From Tetranychus cinnabarinus (taxonomy: Eukaryota; Arthropoda; Arachnida; Trombidiformes; Tetranychidae): 64,000 nucleotides of DNA. The stretch's first letter is position 1. Every line of letters starts with the position of its first letter. Shown here in pieces: positions 44,029-58,900 of the stretch. Position numbers and translations under genes: made by a program. A model generated the notes under the pieces. It worked only from the letters and a program-made list of their open reading frames with translations, searched no databases and was not told where the DNA came from. The DNA is taken from assembly GCA_022266195.1 (NCBI GenBank), contig WHVY01000004.1:6279501-6343500 (forward strand). Direction: 5' to 3'.

Positions 44029-47000
44029 CTGGAAAAAGAGATAAGAAAAAGAAACAAAAACAAAGACCATTAGAATCACAATTTGACAAATGTTGAATAA
44101 TAAGCAAGCAAAATTAAAGTTCATTTCTAATATCCTTAAAAGCCAGTCAAACGACAAGATGATATCATTGTTTACATAGAGATAACATTGCATTCATTAC
44201 ATTCATCATTCCCAATCTTAGATGAAGGATTGATGAACAATGAAAAAAAGCTGAGTAAATAATAAAAATTTTGTTGATTCTTCTTCTTTTTTTCTTACCT
44301 AAGACTTAAAACAAGAGTCAGAAGGTAAAAACTTCCTAATTTTACATTAACCTTCAAATGAAATTCATCTTCATCGTATGTATTGACCAAAGCAAAAGAG
44401 ATTCACAAAACCAACATAAACCATTACAATCAATTCAATTTGCATCTAAAATGCATCAAAAACGACCAAAAATGGTAACCACTAAAACAAATATTCATTT
44501 TGAGTCACATTTATATCTGATGTATGATTATTATATTATTATTAAAATGTTTTCAACAAATAATGATCTGTTAAAAATTAAGTTAAAATCAACTAAAGCT
44601 TTCATTATGAAAGGATGAAAATTGTGTTGAGTTGAAAGTGAAAGGCATAAAAAGCGTTGCATAAAAAAGCATAAGCATAACGCGCTTTTTTCAACTCAAA
44701 GCAATGAACTGCTAAGTTCATTTCTTGCTTTTCAATTGAACAAAAAGTGAAATGAAAAGCATCTTCATCATGTTGATATTATCTTTTTGTGTGAATGATT
44801 TTCAACCAAAAATGTACACAAAAAAAATAATAAGCAAAAAGCGATCAAGAGAAAGCTTTTTTTGTTCAATTGTTTACAAACAAATGGTTTACGCCTAAGA
44901 CAATGATTTTTTTTCCTGTTGACTGTATTTTGTTAGTAAAAAAAGGCTAAATTTTTTTGAGTTTTAACTTGTTTTTTGTGTTTTTTAACTTTCAAAGTTG
45001 AAAGGTGTAACAACAAGTAAACAGCTCAGCAAGAAATGGCCCAAAATTGATAGCTTTTTATTGACACTTTGACAGGTTTTGACTCTGGTAAGGGTTGAAG
45101 TTGCTTTCAATTTTTCAGGTCTTTTCTGGTTTTCAGCTGAATGGTGTACAAAAGCATCAACTATTAATAGTATTATTATAATTATTATGAATTATTAAGA
45201 GGATTGAGAAGCAGTAACATCATGATATTATACTATTTTGACAGTAAATGCTCTGTTATCTTTCATTATTTGAATGGCAAAGAAGGAAGAGGATGAAGAG
45301 GCGGTAAAGTTGATCATCAACAAGAGATGATACAACGGATGATGAGGATAAAGAAAGATGGATAAAAATCTTCTCTTTTTTCTCCTTCTTTCATCTACTC
45401 CAATTAGTCGCTTTTGCTTTCCACTTTTCCTTATATTCCTAGTCCTAATTTGAGGTTTACTTTCAATGATTCTAATAATCATGATAATAAAAAAATATCA
45501 TAATCATTATCATTACGATGATTGCAATAATAATGATAAGATGGGTTAGATGATGATTGACTGACGTTGATTGGAGGTAACCATTCAAGATATACTTTTC
45601 AAGAGGTTTCTAGGGTTTATGCTTGATTCTGGTTTTTCATTTTACAACCAATAGGTCATGTAAAACTGTAATCAACATGGAAAAAGGGGAAAAATGTGAA
45701 AATCTTTCAATGATCATTTTTCCAGACTTTGACATGTTCAATCAGTTAACCAGTTTTTTTATGAAAAAACCTTCAAACATGAACTTGCATGTAGATACTG
45801 AGAACCTATTGATTAGTGATTAGTGAAGGTACAATTAGTAATCTGCTAATTGTGATCATCAATTTAAATCGTCAAATATTATTTGGTTAGCAAACATGAA
45901 CCAGATAACTGGATATGAAACACCTAAATTGGCCGAATCAATATTTTGATTGACATTCTATTCCAATAGACAGTGATAATCAATCGTTAATCAGATGATG
46001 ATTGATGCATTATGTAAGTTTTCATAATCAGGAACAAAGAAAAGTAAATAAAGGGGAAAACAATCAACAGGTTATCACATCTTGAGTAACAATATTATAG
46101 TTATTAGAATCTGGTTTCAACCAAATATTGGGTTAAATCAAAGATTAAACATTTCTTGAAGACTTGACGCTTGACCGGAAAAACTTGCGCTAAATCATGA
46201 GTTATTTTGCATTATTATAGTGATAAACAGTTGGTAACATCTAAACACTGTATTGCTAACAATACTGATTAGCAAAGTTGATTTGATTCTTATATCACTT
46301 TTATTGTATTATTGAAGGCTTAACTGTCTTTCAGCTTTGATTTTCATCATCGGATTGTTTTGCATTTTTATTTTAAATCGTAATTAAACGTCATACATAC
46401 AGCATTCACACCTTTACCTCAGAAAATAATTGACATTATTAACATGAGAGATTGGATAAAGGTGCAAAAATGAATGTCTAGACGAGAAAGGAAATAATTA
46501 TGAAAAACATTTTTGAAACATTTTGACAAATTCAGCGTTAGAGTCAACATTGGTGGCAAACAATTATCTTGTGATGCTGATATGAGATGAAATGACTGAA
46601 ACTTGAAGGTTATCATGAAGATAAAAGCTGAAAAAGACTTTTACTTTTCTTCAAAAAAAGGCAAGGAAAAAGATTCAAGGGAAAAGCCATTATAACAAAG
46701 AGATAAATCTTTTGACTAAACTACTTCCATGAACCTGAATACTTGTGTTCATCATCCTCTGGTCACTTCATTTTTCATCATCATCAACCTCCACCTCTTC
46801 ATACTCTGTTATCTGAAATTATCTTGATCAGAATTTTCATCTCAACAGCGAAAAAAAGCCAAATTTTCCAAGCACCCAAAAAGCTCATCCCACAAGGAGT
46901 TAAATCAAATGATAAATGGTTCACTATTTATTTCTTGATGGCAATAAATAAAGCTTAATTGTGAACGAAACAAGATTGAACAAATCATTAAAAAATTGAA

Positions 47001-49944
47001 AGTTTATAAATCTTAGTTTGAATTTTTCGTTTCATCAACAACAATTAATAGATTAACACAGTTGTTTAGCCACCCAGTTGAATCACAATTGTTGGGTTGA
47101 AACAAGAAAATATTAATCAGGTTCAGTTTCTCGTAGGCTTAATTGTTAACTAAATTAACCAACAATTGCAACTGATTATCATTTGTAAATATCCTTCTTG
47201 TGTAGGCTTTAAATGCTTGGTAAGCTTTACATTTTAAAGTCATGGAAAGGTTAATAAGATTGATTTCAGTTGAACCAGGAACTGAAAAGTTTACAAATGA
47301 TAATATTAGACAAAGTTGTAAATCTTATTTTTGGCTTCAAATCTTTACAATTGTAAAACACAATTCAAGTTTATGCCAAATGATTAAAATATATCCAAAT
47401 GAATATCAACAGTTAATTGTGAAGCATTAAGACTTAATTCAAAAGGATAAAATGAAAACGTGAAAACATTATCATGAGAAAAGCTGTCACAATTAACTTG
47501 ATATTTAGATTACATTGTAACAATTTATATTCAATGTTATAAACATTTTAATAGCAAAATAAAACTGAAACAATTGTAAACCATTTTGTCCGAAAATCAA
47601 TCAAAAATCTCATCAATTTAACTTAATGTTTGATTAATTGCTAAGATAATGCAAATAATAAATTAGTTGTTAATGTAAAAACAACAATTAGCTGATATCA
47701 ATCAAGTTGAAACTCATGTTAACAACAATCATTAACAGCTCATCTTAAGGTATTAATTTTTGATGCTTTTTTCATCATTATATTACATTTTTCAACTTCC
47801 CAATCAACCTTATCCAATGTTGAATCATCTTAATCATTGCCCTTTTTGGCTTTACAATTTATATGATTACATACATTAACTGAGCAACTTTCCGTCATCA
47901 TCACCATCATCAACATGATCATTATCATGATCAACAACACATCATTTAGATTCAATTTTCAATGAAACCTCTAAAATTACATTGAAAATTGTTACAAACA
48001 TTTGAAAAGCTAACCAATTTAGATTCAATGATAAATCGAGTTTAAAAGTGATTCCAATTTATAATTATAATCAAATGTAATAAAAAAGGTTGAATAAAGA
48101 AAAAAAATCAATACTTGAAATTTCAAATGTTAGATTCAATGATAAGTTGAATATGATTTTTTGACTTGAAAATTATGAAATTACCAATTCCAGAGTCAAT
48201 TTTGTTTCTACAGTTTGATAACATTTGATTATGGAATTGAGTTTAATCAAGATCAAGATTTCTTCTGCCATGTAAAGCTCTATCATGATGAACAAAAAAA
48301 ACTAAACAAAATGATGGAAAATCTTCTAAATTTGATGAATTTCGTTTGATTACAAGACACTGTTTAACAAGATGAAACATTTAAACACTGTGCTAATGCT
48401 ATTAGTTTATCATTATAATTATATTATGCGTAACTTTGACACGCATATTTTAACCACGAAACTTTCGTTTGAGTTTCGTTTCAACAGAATTAACAAATTG
48501 ACTGATTTTCATGATAATTTTCTCATTAACTAAAGTAACGCGAAACCGGTTAAGCCCAATTTTCTTGTTTGCTTTGCCTGTGAATACTTTGTGTGTGTTT
48601 TAAGGCTACAAGAGTTTTAATAGTTTTTGTTTTAAGATGAAAAAAAAAGGTGAATTTTGAGATAAAACTTTGTTACATTGGGTTTACCACAGAGCATGAA
48701 AAGATGCAAAATGAATGAATAAAGGTGGGTAAGGTGCACCTTTTCAGCTCCTTGAATCATCCAGGTAACTCACATTTATATTGTTGAGTAATTAAAATTA
48801 TTACAATCATTAAGGTTGAATTTTGGACAAAGATTTTTGCCCAAAATGTTCATTTAGCATTTAAATAGCAATAGTTTTTGTAATTTATTTGAATCAAGTT
48901 TGAGCTGTTGATTTATATTGTAATTTGAGCAAAATTTAATGTTTGTTTGTCTACTTTTTGACACTTCAAATTGATTTACAATTTTTTAATTAACATTGAA
49001 AAATTGTTCATAAATATTTAGCTTCAATTATTAGCTTAATGCAGGTAAAACTTATTAATTTTGTTGTCAACCGCACATCAACTTAATCAGTTAATTACAT
49101 AGCAAATGGTATAATTTAAATCACAAAGTATAATCAGTTTGTTCAATTTGATCCTCTCAAGAATCGACTGAATTTCCTTGTTTTTTTGAACACTTTTTTC
49201 TTTTAAATTTATATTTGATGAAATTTCAAAATTCTGCAAAAATCTGTAAGTTTCAGATCATAAGTTAAGTTTCATTATTCAAAGACAATCTGAAGCTTGA
49301 ATCACTGTAAAGCCCTAATCCAAGTTGAAACAGGGAATTCAACATAAAAAACTAAGAATCAATCGATGAAAAAAGGTAAAAGCAAAGATTGAAAAAAGTG
49401 AAAACTGGTTGGACATTGATTGTCAGATAACCTTGGATAATCAACAAGAATTGAAAAATTCAGTGTCAGCGTGCAGCTCTCAGTGCTACACCAATGAAAT
49501 GTATTTTTAACATTAGAGTAAACATGAAATACGAATGTGAAATATACCAGAAAGTTTATCTCCATGGATTAGACAATTTTTTTTCCAAACATGAAACTGG
49601 AATAAAAGTTCATGGTTGAACATTAAAGAACCAATTTACATGATCAAGAATAGCCGTTTACAAGGTTAATCAATATGACCATTGTAAAGCAAAGATTACC
49701 AACGAAACGTGATAAACTAGATAATTAAACGAAAGACGCATAAAAATTCAAGTGAATTATTGGAATTATTGCCTTTTCCACTTAAATAATAGTTTCCAGT
49801 AAATTGCTCATTGCTTATTCATCAATCGCCAAATTACACCTTGAAAATTGGCTGACCATAAAAAAAAGATCATAAGTTCATCTGTAAGACATGATTAAAC
49901 ATGAGAAGTCAATTTTTACCTAAAAATTGAACGGTGTTGGTCAA

Positions 49945-50480
49945 ATTGAGCAAAAAGATTTGAGCAAAATCCGTTTGCGCTAAGAAGATTTGAGCAAATT
50001 TTGCTCAAAAATTGTTGATAATTTTCAGAGATCATTCTTAAATTTTAAATCATTCAAAATCCTACAAAAAATATATCATATTAATTTTATAATCGATTAT
50101 AACATCTAATGAATGGTCAAAATCAATATAACTGTCGATAAACTGAAAAAGGTGTTAAAACATTGGTGTGTACCAACAATTTTTATCGACGAATGATAAG
50201 TTTAAGCTCTAACTTTACGGCCACAGAAAGCAGTCGATCTAACTGAAAACCGAAGTGATCGGCTTTACGTTTTCTGATTTTTCATCGAAATTTACATCAT
50301 TTAATTGAGTTTGATGAAAAATCTGCTTCCATAATTGAACAAAAGCCGGTGAAAGTTGCAACTTTGATCTCGATTAACGCAAAAACTAAACCTGAGTTTA
50401 AAATTGTGTTTGCTCTAATCAGTTTTGCTCTTAAATGTCTTAGCGCAAAAGGTTTTTGCTCAAAGCTCTTTGCTCAAAAT
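49945..50480. mobile_element. Inverted-repeat element with TGAGCAAA-rich ends
   Basis: Left arm about 49945-50003 and right arm about 50411-50480 are imperfect reverse complements of 60-70 bases. Shared words are TTGAGCAAA (several times) and TTTGCGCTAAGA. The inside (50165-50400) is related to 37685-37960. It is about 0.54 kb and non-coding, so a MITE or foldback type. Confidence 0.7.
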
Positions 50481-53400
50481 AACCCAAATCAATTGAACCC
50501 AAAGATTATGGGAAACAGCCTTTTATTTCTAGCAATTCAACAGGTAATAAAAGGAGTAACCTTGTCCTTTGACTTGTAAGTCAAGGTTCAATGGCCAGCA
50601 ACCCTGTAACCTGAACAATTTGGCCACAGCCTTTGGATAACAACTAACATGTTCAGTGAATTGGTTAATAAATCTCAACCCACGGACAAATAGAGTAACA
50701 TTATATCCACTCTTAAACAATGTACTAAATGTATTAAATGTTAAGAGCTGAGCTGGTTATCCGTTAAGCACGATTAAAGGCATTACCTGTGTTGATGTAC
50801 CTTTTTTTCATATCATTTTCAATGGTTGACCAAAAAATGTAATAACCATAACTATTGTGCTTTTGTTGTTGTTTGCTTAGGTAATCTTTTTAATTATCAA
50901 ATGTTCATTAGTATTCACCATTTGCAAACTCATGTTTAATCAATCAATGAACCCAATTTGTTTAATTTGCTTTATGCAAGGCAAGTTTATCCAGTTTGCC
51001 TTTAGCATTGTGTTAATTGAATTTTACAAATAATCACAATTGAGTTGCTTGCAAACCTTTTAATGGTTTCAAGTTTTCATTTAAAAATTTTCAACCGAGA
51101 GTTGCGATCAAGTTGAAAATGATTCAGATTCATGATTTACTTTTAATCATGAAGTCAATTGTAAAAAAAGTAATTTGTATCAAAACGAGATTCGGGAAAA
51201 AATAAAGTTAAATTGAGACAAATTGAAATGAAAAGTTTGGTAAACTTGAAACGCTGGATTGATTGAACAATGAAAATAAAGTTTTAACATTTTACTTCAA
51301 TTAATTTTCTGGTTACAATTGAAACTTTGGAAAACCAGATTATTCTCAAGACTGAATACGATCCAATTGAACATCCCAAGTAATTTGAATAATTGTGAAA
51401 GTACTTATTAAAAAGGATTTGGAGGAAGGGCAAACAGACCCTTGAGCATACTTACATCATCTTCATCTGAAAGTGAGAGGCGAAACCTTCATTATTCAAT
51501 TTTTTCCTGTGAAAAGCTACTAGACTTCAATTGTTGTCAACATGGAGATGCAAATGAGAACAGAATAATTAGACTTAAGCATAAAAAAACAATTCCATGA
51601 ATCCATGTAAATAACTGTTGGCAGCAAACAGATGTAATGACAAGTAAATGTATGGCAACAAACTGAACCAATGAACTTTCAAAGAGACTCAAAAAAAGGT
51701 CAACAAGTCTATGAAGTTTCAAGTGATTGATGTAAAATTAACGATGCCAACAGAGGAAAGGTTTGACAAGGAAAGTTTGAACAGATTGAAAAGGTTGATT
51801 CAAGAAATGGATGAATAAAGTTGTTGAATGGTTTCAATGAATTTTCATGCAATTGATTGAACCATTTTTGTTGCAATTTTTCAACAATTTTTCTTTATCC
51901 TTTTTCCTTTCAAAAACATTGATGATTATCACTTTCTTAACCCATTTTTCATGTCAACTCCTACAATGAATAAAGATTCAAATTGTTTCAAATCATGATA
52001 CAACCGCCTACATTGATAAGCTATCATCTTTTCACATTATCAATATAATCGTTATCATGAAAGGCAATCTTTATGCTTCATGAAAACCTTTCAAGTTTGA
52101 AATTTTTGTAAAATCTTGCAATTTTCAACATTCAATTTAATGCATTTCAATCCTTTTCATGATACTCTTGATATCTGATTTCAAGAAGGATTCCAATGAA
52201 ACATTTCAAATGAAAGACAAAATTAAGTTATAATTTTTTTGTTTAAATGAGATGAAATTACACAATTAAAAGCTTTACTAACATAATTAATGAGTTAATT
52301 AAACTATTTTTGACACACAATTAGAGTTGACAATTAATTAAAATCCAGTTGTTCAACTTAATTAAGCACTAATTAAACAGCTTCGATTGTGAAACTTTTC
52401 ATGTTAATTTACCAATTCGGTTGTTTAATGGAAATGATTTGTTGAACAGAAAATCTTTGGCTAATAATGAAATGAATTATTGAAGTTATCGAGTTTCAAT
52501 GTTCTGGTTGGATCAATTGAACAATTGAAATAATTATCAGTTTTAATCATTAATCAACTTTAAAATAGTTAAAGATCCGGTTAAAGTTGAACTCATCATT
52601 ACGATCAATACTCTTTTGTTGATCTTTTTATTGTTTCATCAAATGTTCAGGCTCAATGATTTTGCGATAATTAACGAAAAGTAATTTACTCATGTTAATT
52701 AATCATAAATTTAACATAATAACAATCATATTAAAGGTTAATCTTAATGGTTCATCAGATGAAATTCAAGACTCAACAAGTGGAAATGAAATAATACAAT
52801 GAACAATGGAAATTGGTTAAAATAGAAAGTCTTAAAAAGATTAATACAAATGAGTATTGATTATCAGGTCTTTTCTGGTCATCATTTTAACCATTCAAAC
52901 AGTTGAATTTTAAAAATAGTTCAATGGTTGAACAAAGTTCCGAAACACTTAAAAGGATTATCTTTCGGCAATTGGTTCAGTTTGTTGAATCTTCATTTTT
53001 AGGGTTGTTCATTTCATTATTTGATACTTTTTCTCACGGAAAAAAGCTGTTATTAAATGGTTAATAGCGTTGTAACAAGACAAGTTTTACATCATTTACG
53101 TATTCAGAACTGATATCAATTGGCATTACCATATTACCAGATTTTCACTGTAAAAATATCTCAATTTCAAGATATTTTACAAGATAATGTTGAAGTTAAG
53201 AGACGAGTAAATATGCCTAAAAATGTTGTCTTTTGCAGATAAATGTGCTAAAAAATGGAGGAAAACAGGAAATTAACAAAACAATTGAAAATCTGTTGAA
53301 CAACAAGTCTTGTTGTAAAGTCAAGTTTATATCTTGGGAAAATATCAACACAGAGAAATGGAGTGAAAAAGTTTACATGAAATGGTTGACTTTAAATAAC

Positions 53401-55856
53401 AGAGTAGAGACTCTGATAATCGTCTTCGTTGTCTTTGTAATGCTTTAGGCTAAAAGGAAATATATTATATGATTCAATCTTCATTTACCTTTTTACATCT
53501 TGTGTGTTCTGATTTGTTTTCAATCCAAAGCAACACCACAAACAAGGTAAAAAAAGGTTTCCCTTACGATTAGATAAAACAAAGTCTAAATGACATTCAA
53601 TCTTGTGATGACTTTAAATTCAAGTTGACAAGAGTGCAACAGGTTAGGTGAAACATGGACAAGATAAGGTCAAGACACCTTTAAAAGCTTTTAAAGGCAA
53701 CTTTATCATTGTCATTCGTCCAGCTCGATATTAATAGTCAGATAATGAGTTTAGGGAAGGAAAGAAAAGGATGATTTTTTTGGTTCAACAAAAGTCAGAT
53801 AAAGGATAATTTATTGTGTAAAAAGGTGTAAAACATTTCAATGATTCTGTCTGTTTGTATCAAATTGTAGGATTTATCATTTAATTGAAAGAAGAAATTG
53901 TTAATTCGCTTTTTATTTGCGCTTAAAATATTTGCTCATCGTGTTTACACCCAACTTCAAGGTAAAGGTATATGAGATCACTATTTAAGATCATCATAGT
54001 CATCATCCTTAATGTAGGTTATCAACAGGCTGTTTATCAACGCCCCGTCATAACCATTTGCACAGATTTTACCGCAAAAGTATTATTCATTTATTACAAT
54101 TTGTATTATTTAAATGCATCCATCAAATGGTTAAGGTAATTAACCATGTTTCTTATGCTTTCTGTGAGCAAATAGTGAAAGTTATATTCAACTTGAATAG
54201 CATTTAAATCTACTCAAGTGTAAAGTGTGAGAGTTAACATGAAGACGTTTTCATGTTTTTTGTGTGTTTTGTGTGCAAGAATTTGGTTGATTTTTTTACC
54301 CAAAATAATGAATTAGCGTTAGTTTTTTTTCACAAACAAATTACCGCATTTGAGCGCAAGGTTGAATGGAATGCGCTTTCATAGACTTGGAAAGATTCTC
54401 TAAGATTCGGCTCAAAATCTTGATTGACTGTGAAATATTGGATTTTGCATTGTAATTAAAACTATTGTATTAGCTAAAAATGTGATAACCTTGATTAGTA
54501 GAGTTGATTTGATCCCAAGAATCATGTCAATTTCACATCGTATTCAGTGATTGACTGACTTGAGTTTGACTGTCATCATCGGGTTGCTTTATTATTTTGA
54601 TAAAAGTTAACCTTTTAACCAAGAAGATGTTGATCTTTTTGAAGATTTGGTTTTATTTTATGATTTGGATATTGTTTTTCATGATATTGGATGATACTTG
54701 ATGCTCGAGTCAAACTCCGAATTTCAAGATCAATAATAATGATTGAATCATTTTGTTATTTAACTTTATCGATATATGTTACATACTCTGGATTCATTTA
54801 GAGGTAACCCAATTTCAACTGATATCTTATATTCTGGTTAAGTAGCAAATTTCATTTAGAGTTGAAAAATGTAAACCATTTTGTTTGTAATTCAATAAGC
54901 TTAAAGTTTCTTTGCCTTTCATCTTAACATGAGCAAACTTGTATAATAAGATAATCAAGTTTATAATGATTGAATGTTTGAAATGCAATTAGATTGACAG
55001 TTTATGCAAATTTATTGAAGTTTTGCGTCTAAACCTAAACAAAAGCTAAACTGTAAGCAAACGTTTCTCCACTTTTAATGACCTCACATATTGTATAATA
55101 CAGTAAGTTAAAGTCATTTTCATCTGTGATGTTCAAGGAGGAAGAATGACGAGAAGAAGAGTAAAGATGAGCAAAAGATGAGAATGATAAGGAAAAAAGT
55201 AAAAGGCTGTTTGGAGGTTTGCCATCTTTGTCCAAAAACTTAGCCCATAACATTACATTTCAAGCGTTTTGCCCTCATAAACTCAGCGTGATTTTTTTTC
55301 CTGTTTTGCGGTTATTAAACTAAAAATCTTTAACCCAGCAAAATTTGACTGTTAACTTTGAAAGGAAAAACGATAAATGAAGTAAAAAGCTGAATAGGGT
55401 TCAAATGATGATAGGGTCACTCTATCAAAGGTCAGCTTGATCCATTGAAAGATGACAAAGAGCATAAAAGGTGACTTTCAATAGCAAGATAATCAAAATT
55501 ATTATCAATGAGGTATAAACGGTTCCCAATCGAATCAAAAACCAATTGAAACCCGATCCCAAAGATTTGGTAAACTAAGAAACAGAAAAGGGTCCAAAAA
55601 ATGGCGGAAAAGGTCAGTTTGCCGCAAAAACTAAATAAGTCAATGTTTATCCAGTTGCACACATACAATAAATTAAATGAAATTCCCAATGAAAAGAGTC
55701 AGAAATCAGTTGAAATCTCAGTCTCTGGAAAAGCATTTGTCAATAAACAATCTCGTTATAAGCAACACACGAGAGAAACGCTAAGGTCATTAAATATGTA
55801 CATATAAATAGAGGATAAAACCTGAAAATTTGTAAAGACATTTATTGTAACCTAAA

Positions 55857-55920
55857 CTGGTCGACTGGCTCGTGGTAAGGCGCGTGTTAAATAGAGGCTG
55901 TTGTAGGTCAAAATGACCTC
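55857..55920 (+). other. tRNA-like or SINE-head-like GC-rich patch
   Basis: TGGCTCGTGGTAAGGCGCG (from 55865) resembles the A-box region of a tRNA (TGGCNNAGTGG) but lacks its A. About 35 bases on, AGGTCAAAATGACCT stands where a B-box arm would be, though its loop is too short. It does not fold as a full tRNA, so a decayed tRNA or SINE head is the most I can suggest. Confidence 0.25.
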
Positions 55921-58900
55921 AAAAGTAAATATCATTACCTTTGTTGACCAGCTTTCGCTATTTCAGTTTAATCTAAAAAATCTGGTAAACAATACAAATG
56001 TTGGTAGCACAAGTTTGCCATTTACATAAGTTTAACCAGATTTTTTTAGCTCTAGTTTTGTATGGATTTTCAATTGACTTTAAATATTGATTCAAACTGT
56101 TGGTTCAGTTTTCATGGTCAGATGGTTGCAAGATGGAACAATGGTGAAACATTGAAAAGTGTGAAATTGAAATCAACATTCAATGGTGTTATCGGTGACA
56201 GCTTTTGTTAACTGGGAAGTGTTTCTCAACATCCAGCCTAAAGCTTTGAAACCTGTGGAGATGGTTTAATCTGTAGCTACCTGATAACCTGTAGTCAATT
56301 TACCTCGCCTTGTTTCACTTTTATCATTATCTTTATTCATCATCATCTTTCATCATCATTTCAATCATTCGACTCATTTTTGTTGTTTTTACTTTCATTT
56401 TGCTTCTCAATGTAGTCTAATCTTTAATCATCTTCAACTTGAATTGTACCTTTTTGTAGCCTGACGATTGAAATTGCAAGTTAAAACATTTAATCATTTT
56501 AATTATATTTGAAAGAGTTAAAGATTGCTAATTGTGTTTAACTTGTTGGAAGTTGATGAAAACAAATAAAATAATGAACACTTAATAACTAAATTATCGC
56601 TATTAACATTTCAACTGGTAAAACGATGAAAACTTGTTGAGAGATAAATTTACTATGATTTACTTAATTAAATGATAATTGCTCGTTCAATTGTGAGATG
56701 ATAATGATGAAGAATCGTCTTGTCATTTTCAATGGTCAATCCTTTTTAATTGTCATTTAAGGTTGATCCATATGACTTTAATTACATGGAAACAAATCAA
56801 AACCAAGTTTCTCGCTGAATTAAAAGTCGATTAGCTGAAGTCAATTCAGGTTGGTCAATATAGCAAAATATCCCAAACCCAAGGGCAGGAAAATGGTGCA
56901 AAAATGTTTCAATGAACAAAGAAAGTTAATTCAGCAAGAATTGAGTTTATCCATAAAACAAGGAGCGTCATGATTTACCTCAAATTCACTAACAAAGAGA
57001 TGAAAAAATTAGTTGATTGTATCATATTGACTTCAATTGAAGACTCATTTTGAGACTAAATATTTTCATCCTTTATATTGCAAATGAAGTACATTGTATT
57101 TTCACAATGGATTTGTGAATATTGATTTGTGAGCGAATTAGATTTGCAAGATTAACTCGATTGAATGTTGGACGAATTTTTGTGCTTTGTGACAATTTAA
57201 TAACTTGAAAATGATTAAACATTAATTTAGTTTAATCGAGTAAAAGATGGCTTTGCTTTTACCGAAAAGACATTTTCAAGTAAACATCATTTTTGACTCT
57301 CTGTAACTTTAATCATTTTGACAGACAATTCTGAGGGAAATGATGCTTACCAATGCGTTTTCCTGCTTTAAATCATCTTGGACGTCTTTTTTGTCCTAAT
57401 TTAGTCCTAATGTTCAACTAGACAAAAGGTCTAACAAGATGAACGCTCAATTGAAAACGGAAGTTTAAGCACAAAAAAAACATTGAATCAAGATTGACAG
57501 ACAGTGAATGTGTGAGAGACATTTATTGGTATTATTTCAATTTCACTGATGTTTTCAATCAAATGGTGAAGAGGAAATGTACTTTTCACTTGCTGAGGAG
57601 AAGGTTTTAAGGGTCACATTTTTGGCTCTTCGGGTGACCCATTGATTAATGAAATATCAAGAATACTTGAAAACGTTTATCTCTGGATTTACCCAAAAAT
57701 TTTAACCCAATCATGGTTGACCTTTTGAAAGGTCTTAGACTTGAATGTGCTGGGCGTTTGATCATCACTTATCTTCAATTGAGGCAAACATAATTTACAA
57801 CGGTAAGTTGATTGTCACGATAATGATTAGTCAAAATTAATGGTTCAACTTGAGCTTATCAACTTGGATCAAAATTATTAGATTAGTGAAAGGCATTTTT
57901 CAATCTTTGGGTTAAAAGCTAACAATTATGATTGGAAACACGCGTTTCCTTTATTAACCCAATCACTGATTAAAGATGCCAATTTGATTAATCAGTTAAA
58001 TGAGGAAAAATTTATTTTATCTCTTTAATCAAGTCTAGACAGGTGAATGACAAATAATTTAAATACAAGGTGATGACAAGGTTAATTTGGTGTAACTTAC
58101 ATTCATCAAGTGAAAGATTATTTGGGACAAATTATCACAAATCCAATTGGGAATCAACAATCTTTAGATACCAAGAGTTAACCCGATTTGAATGGGTAAA
58201 CAGATTAAACATGTTTCCGGACTGATAAATTAATTTCCCACATGTTTCATCAGTAAATCAATTCATTTAATTCAAACTGAATAAACTATAAAAATGTTAA
58301 GACAAATTAATACCCAAAATAATTGCCTTTCAACAAGAGTACCAGAAAAAGTCAAGTCAAATACATTTATCCTTACAATCAACTCTGAAGAGTTGAATAT
58401 AATTAAGATTGCATTCCGAGTTTATTAATTTATTAAAATGATAATCTTCTTGATCGGTTTCTCAGTTAAGCTTTTTACCATTTAAATGATCATTTAAATT
58501 CAAACCTCCCAGGTGAATGTAAAAATGACTGTGAAACAATTTACAAATTATTTTGAAAAAAAAGATCATTGAAAATGCAGTTAAACAATGATCTTAAAGG
58601 ATCAACCTTTTGGTAGTGAAAGAAAGATATAAAACCTAAAAATGATGCATTAACCAGTTTTAGGATAATGATATTTAATCAAAAATAAATACAATATGTA
58701 AGACTTGAATCACGATTAAAGTGATTGATTGGATATATTGTTTCATGTTAATCATAACCATCTGAACATGAAAGGTTAATCATAATCGATTAACAATGTT
58801 TCAAAGCAAAGTAAAGTTTACCTTTTTTTTGGTTTAGACGTTAAAAGCAAACAACTTTTTCGCCAAGGAAAAAGGTATTAAAATGATTAACAATTTAGTC

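Noticed and set aside
44627..44699. 11 bp inverted repeat considered as a miRNA precursor
   Set aside because: Inner pairing is strongly asymmetric and the loop is unpaired, so it does not fit a Dicer substrate.
47242..47430. ATG-started 62-codon frame inside the 16 kb intron
   Set aside because: No recognisable domain, signal or promoter; expected by chance in 16 kb.
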